Shown here one piece after another: positions 36,681-45,562 of a stretch of 64,000 nt of DNA (its first letter is position 1; each line of letters begins with the position of its first letter). The notes under the pieces are model-generated. The model was given only the letters and a program-made list of their open reading frames with translations, made no database searches and was not told the DNA's origin. The stretch covers positions 62,001 through 126,000 of the forward strand of contig CAWETE010000005.1 of the NCBI GenBank assembly GCA_963811895.1, given 5' to 3'. Source of the DNA: DASSUW01 sp963811895. Lineage in GTDB: Bacteria > Actinomycetota > Thermoleophilia > Solirubrobacterales > Solirubrobacteraceae. A program made the position numbers and the translations under genes.

Positions 36681-39256
36681 CTACCTCGAGCATCGGAACT
36701 CGTACGTCCCCGAGCCGATCTCGTGGCTCTCGCCTCCGGGCAGCACGACCGTGGCCGTCACGTTGGCCGGGATGTCGACGTCGAGCTGGAACGTGCCGTC
36801 CTGGAGGCGCCAGGCGCTGCGGATCGGCCCGCGCACCGACTCGAACGTGGCTTCGGCGTGGTCGAGCTCGCCGGGGGTGGGGGCGATGATCACGTGCTCG
36901 TAGCCCGGGCGCTCCGGATCGAGCCGGATGCCGGCCACGTACTCGTACAGCCACTGGCCGACCGAGCCGAGCGAGTAGTGGTTGAAGGAGTTCATCATCG
37001 GCGTCTGGAAGCCGTGCTCCTCGGTCCAGCCGTCCCAGCGCTCCCAGATCGTCGTCGCGCCCTGGCGGATCGAGTAGCCCCACGACGGGAACGTCTCGTT
37101 GAGCAGCAGCCGGTGCGCGACGTCGGCGTAGCCGTGCTCGGTCAGCACCGGGCACAGCAGCGCGACGCCGACGAAGCCGGTGGTCAGGTGCCAGTCGTGG
37201 CGCTCGATGGCGGCCACCAGCCGTTCCGCCGCCCTTGCGCGCAGCTCCTGCGGCAGCAGCTCCATGTGCAGGGCGAGCAGGTAGACGGTCTGCGTGTCGC
37301 CCTCGATCAGCGCGTCCTCCCCGACGTAGGCGCGGTTGAAGGCGGCCGCGACGTCGCGGTGCAGCGCGTCGTAGTGCGCCGCGCGGTCCGAGCCGCCCCA
37401 GCACGCGCGCCATCCGCGCCATGAGCAGGGCGTCGTAGGCCATGTAGGCGGTCGCGAGCACCTCGCGCGGCGTGTGGGCGTTCACCGACAGCCAGTCGCC
37501 GTAGTCGTTGTTGCGGCGGGCCTTCCACAGCAGGTCGGGGTTGTGGCGGACGAGATAGGCGACGTAGCGCTCCATCGCGTCCCAGTGGCGCTCGAGGATC
37601 CGCACGTCGCCGTAGCGCTGGTAGATCACCCACGGCACGATCACCCCGCCGTCGGCCCACGCCGGCGCACCGTCGCGCTCGAACGACATCCGCGGCGCGA
37701 CGTCCGGGTAGGCGCCCTCGGGCGACTGCGCGTCGAGCACGTCGTCGCCCCACTTGGTGATGAAGGCGGCGACGTCCATGTTGAGCGCCGCGCTGGGCAG
37801 GAAGACCTGCGCGTCGGCCAGCCAGCCGAGCCGCTCGTCGCGCTGCGGGCAGTCGGTCGGGACCGACAGGAAGTTGCCGCGCTGGCCCCAGGTCACGTTG
37901 CGCCAGAGCTGGTTGACCATCTCGCTCGAGCACTCGAAGCGGCCCGTCCACGGCGTGTCGGAGTTCACGACCCGCCCGACCAGGGCCGGCGCCTCGGCGA
38001 GGCCCGTGACCTCGACGTAGCGGAAGCCGTGGAACGTGAAGCGCGGCTCGTAGACCTCGCGGCCGTCGCCGCGCAGCACGTAGGTCTCCTGCGGGCGCGC
38101 CGCGCGCAGGTTGGCGAGGTGCAGCGAGCCGTCCTCCTCCAGCATCTCGGCGAAGCGCAGCCGCACCGTGGTGCCGCGCTCGCCCTCGACCTCCAGGCGC
38201 ACCCAGCCGACCATGTTCTGGCCGAGGTCGACCACGTGCACGCCGGGCGCCCGCTCGGTGACCGAGACCGGCTGCAGCTCCTCGGTCACGCGGATCGGCT
38301 GCGCGCGCTCGGGGACCAGCGCGACCTCGTCACGCGAGCGCACCAGCACGGCAGGCCAGCCGCTGTCGTCGTAGCCGGGCTCCATCCACCCGTCGAGCTC
38401 GCGGCGGGCGTCGTAGTACTCGCCGTGCAGCAGGTCGGAGTAGCGGATCGGCCCGGCGGTGGCACGCCAATCCTCGTCGCCGGCGATGACCTCGAGCGTG
38501 CCGTCCTCGTGCTCGATGTGCAGCTCGCAGAGCAGCTCGGGATGGGTGCCGTAGTGCGCTCCGGCGCGCTTGAGGTCGAAGCCGACGAAGCCCGACCACC
38601 AGCCGTCGCCGACGATCGCCGCCAGCACGTTGGCGCCGTCGCGCACCAGCTCGGTGACGTCGTGCGCCGCGTACTCGATCCGCGTGCGGTAGTCGGTCCA
38701 GCCGGGCGCCAGCACGGCGTCGCCGACGCGGGCGCCGTTGAGGTGCAGCTCGTAGACGCCGCGCGCCGTGGCGTAGAGCATCGCCCGCCGGACGCCGGCC
38801 GTCTCGAACCGCCGCCGCAGGTACGGCGCCGGGCCGCAGCGCTGGAGCATGATGTCCTCGACGATCTCCGGCTCGCTGCCGGGGACCGGGACGCCGGGGT
38901 CCTCGCTCGCGTCGCGCCAGATCCACCGCGCGCGCCACTCGCGCCAGACCGGTGCGGAAGCGCGCCGGCTCGCTCCACCCGGACTCGGCGCCGTCCTCGT
39001 CCCAGACCTGCACCGTCCACGAGCAGTCGGTCGCCGCGGGCAGCGCCTGCCCCGCGTAGACGATGTCGACCGAGCTCGAGGACTCCACCCGGCCGCTGTC
39101 CCAGAGGACGGCGTCGCCGGCGGACACGACCACCCGGTACGCGCTCTGGCGCTTGCCGCGCTCGGACGACTCCAGCGCCCAGCTCAGCCGCGGGGCCGGC
39201 TCGTCCAGGCACGGCACGTCCCGCCGGTGCTCGCAGCGCAGGGCGACGGCGCGCAT
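36681..39256 (-). CDS. Intracellular alpha-L-rhamnosidase, GH78 (module 2; two frameshifts)
   Basis: ATG 39256 overlaps the LacI stop as TGATG. No signal peptide. It is collinear with the GH78 at 18109-20701: RCEHRRDVPCLDEPAPRLSW, ATARGVYELHLNGARVGDAV, the catalytic PTDCPQRDERLGWLADAQ (intact here) and IWERWDGWTEEHGF. The frame breaks near 38942 (RFRTGLA, then REWRARWIWRDASEDPGV) and near 37395 (RVLGR, then SDRAAHYDALHRDVAAAFNR); both behave as one extra base. Corrected length is about 858 residues. Last gene of the second transporter operon, convergent with the rha-operon LacI gene, 26 bp apart. Hydrolyses imported rhamnosides. Confidence 0.9.
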
Positions 39257-40284
39257 CACGACCTCCTCGCCTTCCCGCGGGTCGAGTCCCGCACCAGCAG
39301 CTCGGGCACGAAGGCGATGCCCTGGTGCTCGTGCCCGTCGTCCATGGTCTCGGCGATCAGCAGCTCGGTGGCGGTGCGCCCGAGCCGCTCGCGCGGCTGG
39401 CGCACCGAGGTGAGGGGCACGGCGGCCGCGGTGGCGAAGTCGATGTCGTCGTAGCCCACGATCGCCACGTCGCGCGGCACGGCCACGCCCGCCAGCAGGA
39501 GCTGCTGGAGCGCCCCGAGCGCCAGCATGTCGTTGGCGCAGAACACGGCCGACGGGCGCTCGCGCGGCGGCAGCCCGATCAGGCGCTGGGCGGCGAAGCG
39601 CCCGGCCGCCACCGTCGGCGCCTCGGTCGCCAGCACGACGAGGTCCTCCTCGGGAAGGCCGGCCGCGGCCATGGCCCGCCGCGACCCCTCGAGCCGGTCG
39701 GCGATCTGCGGCAGCTTCAGCGGCCCGCCCGCGAAGGCGATCCGCTCGTGCCCCTGGTCGATCAGGTGCGCGACGGCCAGCTCGCCGCCGAGCCGGTCGT
39801 CCACCGCGACGCTGCACCAGGCGCTCGCGATGTCGGCCGGATGGTCGACGAGCACGACCGGGGTGCCCTGCCGCGGCAGCGTCCGCAGCTGCGGGTTCGC
39901 GTAGTCGAGCGCGGTGATCATGATCCCGAGCACCCGCTGCTGGTGGAGCTGGTCGAGGTAGCGGTCCTCGCGCGCGGGATCGCCGTTGCTGTTGCACAGG
40001 AACAGCGCGAGCCCGGCCTGCTCGGCGGCCGCCTCGGCGCCGCGCGCCACGTCGGTGAAGAAGGGGTTGGTGGCGTCGAGGAAGACATAGGCGAGCGTCC
40101 GGCTGCGCCCCTGCCGCAGCTGGCGCGCCGACTCGTTGCGCACGAAGCCGAGCCGCGCCATCTCGGCCTGCACGCGCGAGCGCGTCTCGTCGCGCACGAT
40201 CTCGGGCCGGTTGAGCACGTTCGAGACCGTGCCGACCGAGACGCCCGCGGCCCGGGCCACGTCCTTGACGCCGACACGCATCAT
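39256..40284 (-). CDS. LacI family regulator of the second rhamnoside transporter operon
   Basis: 342 residues from ATG 40284 in an ATGA overlap with the permease; ATG 40281 is adjacent. Helix-turn-helix VKDVARAAGVSVGTVSNVLN, hinge RPEIVRDETRSRVQAEMARL, effector domain with NPFFTDVARGAEAAAEQAGL, AVFCANDMLALGALQQLL and IVGYDDIDFATAAAVPLTSV. It is encoded within the operon it probably represses. LacI-type operators of the form TGAxxCGxTTCA occur upstream of that operon (43369-43380) and before the GH3 gene (43441-43452). The equivalent gene is absent from module 1. Confidence 0.9.
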   Translation of the reverse strand: MMRVGVKDVARAAGVSVGTVSNVLNRPEIVRDETRSRVQAEMARLGFVRNESARQLRQGRSRTLAYVFLDATNPFFTDVARGAEAAAEQAGLALFLCNSNGDPAREDRYLDQLHQQRVLGIMITALDYANPQLRTLPRQGTPVVLVDHPADIASAWCSVAVDDRLGGELAVAHLIDQGHERIAFAGGPLKLPQIADRLEGSRRAMAAAGLPEEDLVVLATEAPTVAAGRFAAQRLIGLPPRERPSAVFCANDMLALGALQQLLLAGVAVPRDVAIVGYDDIDFATAAAVPLTSVRQPRERLGRTATELLIAETMDDGHEHQGIAFVPELLVRDSTRGKARRS

Positions 40285-41093
40285 CCCTTGACGGCGCCCG
40301 CGGTCAGGCCGTCGACGATCCGCCGGTTGAAGAACATGAACATGATCAGCGGCGGGATCGTGATCAGCAGGATGTCGGCGAAGAGCAGGTGGTAGGAGGT
40401 CGCGTACTGGCTCTGGAAGTTGAAGAGCGTGAGCTGGACCGTGGCGTTCTCGTCGCCGGGCAGGAAGTAGAGCGGGTTGACGAAGTCGTTGAACACCGTC
40501 ACCGACTGCACGACGATCACGGTGATCGTCACGGACTTCAGCAGCGGGAAGATGACGCTGAAGAAGACGCGCAGCGGCCGCGCGCCGTCGATGGTGGCGG
40601 CCTCGTCGAGCTCGCGCGGGATGGTGGCGATGAAGGCGCGGAAGAGCAGGATGCTGAACGAGAGCCCGAAGGCGACCTCGATCAGCACCATGCCCTGGAG
40701 CGTCTTGAACAGGCTGAGCTCCTGCAGCACCCACACGGTCGGCACGACCGCGGGCGGGATGATCAGCCCGCTGAGGATCAGCACGTCGGCCACGCGCGTC
40801 CACTTGCTGGGACGGCGCTGGAGCACGTAGGCGACCATGGCCGCCAGCACGACCATGATCGCGACGCTGGCCACGGTGATGATCGTGCTGTTGATGAAGG
40901 CCGTCACCAGCATGTAGTCGCGTGCCTCGATGGCCTGGCGGAAGTTGTCGATCAGCACCCAGTCGGCCGGCAGCGAGAACTCGAGCTGCCCGGCCTCGGC
41001 CTGCGTCTTGGCCGCGGTCAGCAGGATGAAGGCGAACGGCACGAGGAAGACGACGCCGATCACGATGACGAAGATGGGGCTGAGCTTTCTCAC
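40281..41093 (-). CDS. MalG-type sugar ABC transporter permease (module 2)
   Basis: 270 residues from GTG 41093 (GTGA overlap with the upstream permease). Near-identical to the module 1 protein at 17294-18106, differing at about ten positions by my reading. EAA loop ELDEAATIDGARPLRVFF, six transmembrane helices, C-terminal FMFFNRRIVDGLTAGAVKG. Functions with the MalF-type protein at 41090-42017. No ATPase partner is encoded nearby. Confidence 0.92.
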   Translation of the reverse strand: MRKLSPIFVIVIGVVFLVPFAFILLTAAKTQAEAGQLEFSLPADWVLIDNFRQAIEARDYMLVTAFINSTIITVASVAIMVVLAAMVAYVLQRRPSKWTRVADVLILSGLIIPPAVVPTVWVLQELSLFKTLQGMVLIEVAFGLSFSILLFRAFIATIPRELDEAATIDGARPLRVFFSVIFPLLKSVTITVIVVQSVTVFNDFVNPLYFLPGDENATVQLTLFNFQSQYATSYHLLFADILLITIPPLIMFMFFNRRIVDGLTAGAVKG

Positions 41094-42017
41094 AGCTGCA
41101 CCTCGCGGCGGCGCAGGAACGAGTAGAGCGGCAGGATGATCGCCGTCACCAGCACAAACAGCACAACGTTGCCGGCGGTGGAGAGGCCGTAGAAGCCGGC
41201 CTGGTACTGCTTGTAGATCACCGAGGCGATGACGTCGCTGGTGAAGCCGGGGCCGCCGCGGGTCATCGCCCAGATCAGGTCGAACGACCGCAGTCCGCCG
41301 ATCAGCGACAGGATGATCACGGTCACCGTGGCGGGCCAGGCGAGCGGCAGCGTGATGTAGCGGAACAGCCCGAACGGGCCGGCTCCGTCGACGCGCGGCT
41401 GCGTCGTAGTACTCGCGCGGGACGGACACGATGCCCGCGATGTAGATCACCGTGGCCAGGCCCACGCCCTTCCACACGTCCACGAACGCGACCGACATCA
41501 GCGCCCACTTCGGATCCACGAGCCAGCGCGGCCCGGTGATGCCGACCGCGGCCAGCGCCTTGTTGATGAGCCCCACGTCGGGCTCCATCAGCACCGTGAA
41601 GGTCAGGCCGACGCCGATCGTGCTCACGAGGACCGGGAAGAAGACGGCCGAGCGCATGAAGGCCCTGCCGATCACGCTCGAGGTCAGCAGCACCGCCAGC
41701 AGCATCCCCAGCACCACCTTCAGGCCCGAGGTGGTAACCGCGTAGATCAGCGTGTTGGTGAGGCCCTTGGTGAGGGCGGGCTCCTCGAAGAACTGCTTGA
41801 AGTTGTCGAGCCCGATGAACTCCGAGTCGAACAGCGTCCAGCGCGTGAGGCTGAAGTAGAAGCTGCTGAACGTCGGCAGCAGGAAGAAGATGAAGAAGAC
41901 GACGAAGGCCGGCAGGTAGAACCAGTACGGGTACGGGCTCTTCTTCCTCGCGCTGCGTGACCGCGGGCGGGCGACGCCCGTGCGAGGCATCGCCCGTTCG
42001 CGTACTTCGATCGACAT
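41090..42017 (-). CDS. MalF-type sugar ABC transporter permease (module 2; one frameshift)
   Basis: ATG 42017, beginning MSIEVRERAMPRTGVARPRS. The sequence follows the module 1 permease closely up to IAGIVSVPREYYDAA. There one extra base near 41396 shifts the frame, after which VDGAGPFGLFRYITLPLAWP resumes and runs to the stop at 41090. The break falls inside the EAA loop (YYDAAKVDGATPYKLFRYIT in the intact paralogue), so as written the protein would lose its ATPase contact and last two helices. Corrected length is about 308 residues. A sequence error is more likely than a real mutation. Confidence 0.88.
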
Positions 42018-42026
42018 GTCAGGTGC

Positions 42027-43346
42027 TTACCAGCCTTCGAGCCCCAGCTGCTGCGCCTGCTTCTTGACGTCCTCGTCGTAGAGCTTCGCGCCGTCCGCGG
42101 CCGACCGCAGTCCCGAGCCGACCTCGACCGTGATCTGCTCGAGCGCCGGGCCCTTGACGGGGGAGAGGAACTCGAGCGCCGGCGTGGCGCGGTCCTCGTC
42201 CACGTACGGCTGGAGGTCCTTGATCGCCGCGGGCACGTCGGCGGGCAGCTCGCAGCCCTTGACCATCCACGGGCCGGTCGGCGCGAACGCGCTCGCCTGG
42301 GCCTCGCAGCCCTCTGGGCTGGCGACGAAGGCGAGGAACTTCTTCGCGGCGTCGAGCTTGGCGCCCTCGGTCGTCTTGGGGACGTACACGCCGCCCGGGA
42401 GCCACAGGGTGAGCCCGTTGTCGTCGGCGCTCTTGCCGGGCTGGGCGAAGAAGCCGACGTCGTCGATCTTGTCCGGGTCGGAGGTCTCCAGGTTCGGCAC
42501 GAGGATGGTCAGCGCCGGATAGTGCGCGCCCTTGCCTTGGGCGAGCATGCTGAGGGCGGGCGGGAACTTGATCGAACCGAAGTTCTTGTTCAGGTAGCCG
42601 GCCTTGTTGACCTCTTCGAGGTGCTGGAAGCCCTCGACCGCCGGCTCCTGCGAGTACTTGGCCTGGTTGCTCGTGTACTGCTGGTCCCAATCAGGGACCT
42701 CCGCCGCCACGTTGTGGTAGTCGGCCAGCACGAACAGCTGCGACGTCCAGGTCTCCCCGTAGCTCTGGATCACCGGATCGATGCCGGCCGCCTTGACCTT
42801 GGCGTTGTTCGCCATGAACTCGTCCCACGTCTGAGGGACTTCCAGGCCGAGATCCGCGTAGACCTTCTTGTTGTAGAGGATGCCCCCGCCGAAGGCGCTG
42901 CCGAACGGCGCGCCGTAGACCTGGTCCTCGGCCGACACGCTCGGCTTGAACGCGTCGTCGAGATCGCCCACCCACGGCTCGTCGTTGAGCGGGGTGAGCT
43001 GCGACGCCGGGTTGAGCGCCTGGAACAGCGAGCCCGAGTTGTACGCGAAGAGGTCGGTCATCTCCTGCGTGGAGAGCCGCGTCTTCACCACGTTGTCGCC
43101 CTCGCCGCCCTGCGGGCGCGTCTCGAGCTTGATCGTGATGTCCGGGTTCTTCGCCTGGAACGCCTTGATCAGCGCCTCGGCCGGCTTGACGGCCTGGTCG
43201 CTGTTGTCCACGAGGAACGAGAGCGTGACCTTCTCGCCGCCGGAGGCGTCGCCGTCGTCATCGTCCCCGCCGCACCCCACGACGACGAGCGCCGCCGCGA
43301 GGGCGACCAGCGCGCCGGCTCGCTTCCACGTCCGATCGAGCACCAT
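42027..43346 (-). CDS. Carbohydrate ABC transporter substrate-binding lipoprotein (module 2)
   Basis: 439 residues from ATG 43346, preceded by GGGGAGG at a good distance; a longer frame upstream runs into the promoter. Lipobox ALVVVGCGGDDDD. Same family as the module 1 protein (FGGGILYNKKVYADLGLEVP, NLETSDPDKIDDVGFFAQP), but with many substitutions, so the two may bind different rhamnosides. First gene of the operon SBP, MalF, MalG, LacI, GH78. Its promoter has a perfect TTGACA box and a LacI-type operator just downstream of the -10. Confidence 0.9.
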   Translation of the reverse strand: MVLDRTWKRAGALVALAAALVVVGCGGDDDDGDASGGEKVTLSFLVDNSDQAVKPAEALIKAFQAKNPDITIKLETRPQGGEGDNVVKTRLSTQEMTDLFAYNSGSLFQALNPASQLTPLNDEPWVGDLDDAFKPSVSAEDQVYGAPFGSAFGGGILYNKKVYADLGLEVPQTWDEFMANNAKVKAAGIDPVIQSYGETWTSQLFVLADYHNVAAEVPDWDQQYTSNQAKYSQEPAVEGFQHLEEVNKAGYLNKNFGSIKFPPALSMLAQGKGAHYPALTILVPNLETSDPDKIDDVGFFAQPGKSADDNGLTLWLPGGVYVPKTTEGAKLDAAKKFLAFVASPEGCEAQASAFAPTGPWMVKGCELPADVPAAIKDLQPYVDEDRATPALEFLSPVKGPALEQITVEVGSGLRSAADGAKLYDEDVKKQAQQLGLEGW

Positions 43347-43368
43347 CCGCAACCTCCCCCAGTCGCCA

Positions 43369-43380
43369 TGAATCGTTTCA
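43369..43380. promoter_or_regulatory. LacI-type operator of the module 2 transporter operon
   Basis: TGAATCGTTTCA (reverse TGAAACGATTCA) is a CG-centred imperfect palindrome of the LacI-family type. It lies 15 bp downstream of the reverse-strand -10 (43396-43401) and 22 bp before the SBP start codon, a position where a bound repressor would block initiation. Confidence 0.65.
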
Positions 43381-43395
43381 AGATGGCGAGTGGGA

Positions 43396-43425
43396 ACGGT
43401 AGACACGAACTCACGATGCTGTCAA
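43396..43425 (-). promoter_or_regulatory. Promoter of the module 2 transporter/GH78 operon
   Basis: On the reverse strand, TTGACA (43425-43420) is a perfect -35. An 18-bp spacer leads to TACCGT (43401-43396) as -10. Transcription would begin near 43389 and proceed through the operator at 43369-43380 into the binding-protein gene. Confidence 0.6.
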
Positions 43426-43439
43426 GTCGCAGCGCGCTA

Positions 43440-43468
43440 TTGAGTCGATTCATAATTTGCGGTAGAAC
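43440..43468 (+). promoter_or_regulatory. Promoter of the GH3 gene with overlapping LacI-type operator
   Basis: TTGAGT (43440-43445), a 17-bp spacer and TAGAAC (43463-43468) form a plausible promoter 28 bp before the GH3 start. The LacI-type palindrome TGAGTCGATTCA (43441-43452) covers the -35. The same 14-mer, ATTGAGTCGATTCA, recurs at 45457-45470. Confidence 0.6.
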
Positions 43469-43496
43469 TCCGCCGCCGACCTACGGAGGAGGAGTC

Positions 43497-45419
43497 GTGA
43501 AACACGCGCTGACCGTGCTCGCAGCGACGCTCGTGCTCGCCACGCCGGCGAAGGCCCAGGCGCCTCCCGAGTGCCCGTGGATGGACGCGACCAGGTCGGC
43601 GACGGCGCGCGCCGAAGCGCTGCTCGCCGCGTCGAGCCTCGACCAGAAGCTGCGCTGGCTCGACGAGCAGTCGGCCAACAACCCTGCCCAGACCGTGTTC
43701 AACATCGGAGGCGGGCAGACCACGACCATGCCGCCGCAGGTGCCCTGCACGCCGGTGATCCAGTACACGGACGCGCCGAGTGCGATCGCCGGCGCCGGCA
43801 CGGGCGTCACGGCCTTCCCGGTCCAGGTCGGCCTCAGCGCCACGTGGGACGAGGCGCTCGCCCGCCGCAAGGCCAAGGCGCAGGGCTACGAGGCGTTCCA
43901 CAAGCACCGCAACGTGATCCTGGCTCCGGGTCTCGCCAGCGGCCGCACGCCGCTCAGCGGCCGCACGCCCGAGTACCTCGGCGAGGATCCGCTGCTCGCC
44001 GGCACGCTGGCCGCGGCGATGGTCCACGGCTTCCGCGACAACCCGGCCGAGCCGGTCGAGTCGGTCCTCAAGCACTACGTCGCCAACGAGCAGGAGCTCG
44101 ACCGCCAGTCGAGCTCGTCGAACGTCGACCAGCGCACGCTGCGCCAGATCTACACGCTGCCGTACGAGGTGGCGATCCGGAAGAGCCGGCCCGGCGGCGT
44201 CATGTGCCCGTTCAACCAGGTCAACGGCGTCTGGGGCTGCGAGAACGCGAACATCCTGCGGCAGATCCTCAAGGACGAGATCGGCTTCGACGGCTGGGTC
44301 GTCACCGACTTCGGCTCGCGTCACTCGCAGACCGGCGTCCCCACGTCGCTCCCGGCCGGGATGGACCAGGAGCTCAACCGCTGGCGGTTCTGGAACCCCG
44401 ACCTGCTGAAGGCCGCGCTCGCCGCCGGCACGATCACCCAGGCGCAGATCGACGAGGCCGCCTTCCGCGTGGTGCGGGCGCACATCCGCGAGGGGCTCTT
44501 CGACGTCCCGCTGCCCGCCGCGCCCGAGGCCGTCGTGACGTCGCCCGAGCACCAGGCGATCGCGCGCGAGGTCGCCGAGAAGGGCTCGGTGCTGCTCAAG
44601 AACGACCGCGCGCTCCCGCTGACCGGCAAGGCCAGGAAGATCGCCGTCATCGGCCCGACGGCGTCGAGCACGCCGACGAACGGCGTCAGCGCCGCGAGCG
44701 TCTGCGGCACCACGCGGCCGACCGTGCCGTGCACGCCGATCGCGCCGCTCGACGCCATCACGGCACGGGCCGGCGGCACGGTGACGTTCAACGACGGCGG
44801 CGACCCCGCCGCCGCGGCGGCCGCGGCTGCCGCCGCCGACGTGGCGATCGTGTTCGGCTACTACACCTCAGGCGAGTTCGAGGACCCGGCCGACATCGCG
44901 CTCGACGGCAACGGCGACGCGCTGATCTCCGCGGTCGCGGCGGCGAACCGCAACACCGTCGTCGTCCTGCAGACGGGCGGCCCGGTGACGATGCCGTGGC
45001 TGAGCAAGGTCAAGGCCGTGCTCGAGGTCTGGTACGCGGGCGAGCAGATGGGCCCGGCGATCGCCTCGCTGCTGTGGGGCGACGCGAACCCGTCCGGCCG
45101 GCTCACCCACACCTTCCCGCGCTCGGAGGCCGACCTGCCGACGGCCGGCTCGCCGCGCCAGTACCCGGGCGTGTTCGCCGACGGGAGCACGACCCGGCCG
45201 CCGGGCTCGACGGAGATCCGCCAGGTCGACTACCTGGAGGGCCTGAAGGTCGGCTACCGCTGGTACGACGCGGAGCGGATCAAGCCGCTGTTCCCGTTCG
45301 GCCACGGCCTCTCGTACACGAAGTTCGACTACGGGAAGCTGCAGGTCGAGCCCGCAGCTCGTGAGGGCCGGCCGGTCGATCCACGCGCGGTTCTGGTGAG
45401 TTCGAGAAGTAGACCCTGA
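43497..45419 (+). CDS. Secreted GH3 glycoside hydrolase, beta-glucosidase-like, shortened C-terminus
   Basis: 640 residues from GTG 43497 behind GGAGGAGG. Signal peptide LTVLAATLVLATPAKAQ. GH3 N-domain with NVILAPGLASGRTPLSGRTP, SVLKHYVANEQELDR and the nucleophile Asp in GWVVTDFGSRHS; then the GH3 C-domain with KGSVLLKNDRALPL and GEQMGPAIASLLWGDANPSG. It ends with FPFGHGLSYTKFDYGKLQVE followed by about 20 unrelated-looking residues. GH3 enzymes with this GHGLSYT element normally continue into a fibronectin-III-like domain, which is missing here. Controlled by a LacI-type operator over its -35. Probably removes beta-linked sugars from rhamnosides outside the cell, complementing the GH78s. Confidence 0.88.
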   Translation: MKHALTVLAATLVLATPAKAQAPPECPWMDATRSATARAEALLAASSLDQKLRWLDEQSANNPAQTVFNIGGGQTTTMPPQVPCTPVIQYTDAPSAIAGAGTGVTAFPVQVGLSATWDEALARRKAKAQGYEAFHKHRNVILAPGLASGRTPLSGRTPEYLGEDPLLAGTLAAAMVHGFRDNPAEPVESVLKHYVANEQELDRQSSSSNVDQRTLRQIYTLPYEVAIRKSRPGGVMCPFNQVNGVWGCENANILRQILKDEIGFDGWVVTDFGSRHSQTGVPTSLPAGMDQELNRWRFWNPDLLKAALAAGTITQAQIDEAAFRVVRAHIREGLFDVPLPAAPEAVVTSPEHQAIAREVAEKGSVLLKNDRALPLTGKARKIAVIGPTASSTPTNGVSAASVCGTTRPTVPCTPIAPLDAITARAGGTVTFNDGGDPAAAAAAAAAADVAIVFGYYTSGEFEDPADIALDGNGDALISAVAAANRNTVVVLQTGGPVTMPWLSKVKAVLEVWYAGEQMGPAIASLLWGDANPSGRLTHTFPRSEADLPTAGSPRQYPGVFADGSTTRPPGSTEIRQVDYLEGLKVGYRWYDAERIKPLFPFGHGLSYTKFDYGKLQVEPAAREGRPVDPRAVLVSSRSRP

Positions 45420-45456
45420 TCCTGTCCATGTCAAGGCAGGGGCGCATTCCTGTGGT

Positions 45457-45470
45457 ATTGAGTCGATTCA
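45457..45470. promoter_or_regulatory. Second copy of the LacI-type operator, downstream of GH3
   Basis: ATTGAGTCGATTCA is identical over 14 bp to the operator at 43439-43452. It overlaps a TTGAGT (45458-45463) that could be the -35 of the following alpha/beta hydrolase gene, about 93 bp before its GTG; a TACGCT at 45483-45488 is a possible, widely spaced -10. It could instead be an auxiliary site for looping. Confidence 0.55.
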
Positions 45471-45562
45471 GCAATGTTGGGTTACGCTACGGGCAGCCGC
45501 ACCGGAGGCGGTGACGGAAAGGGCCCCGGGGACGCCAGCCTCCTCCCTGGGCCCGGGGTCGC

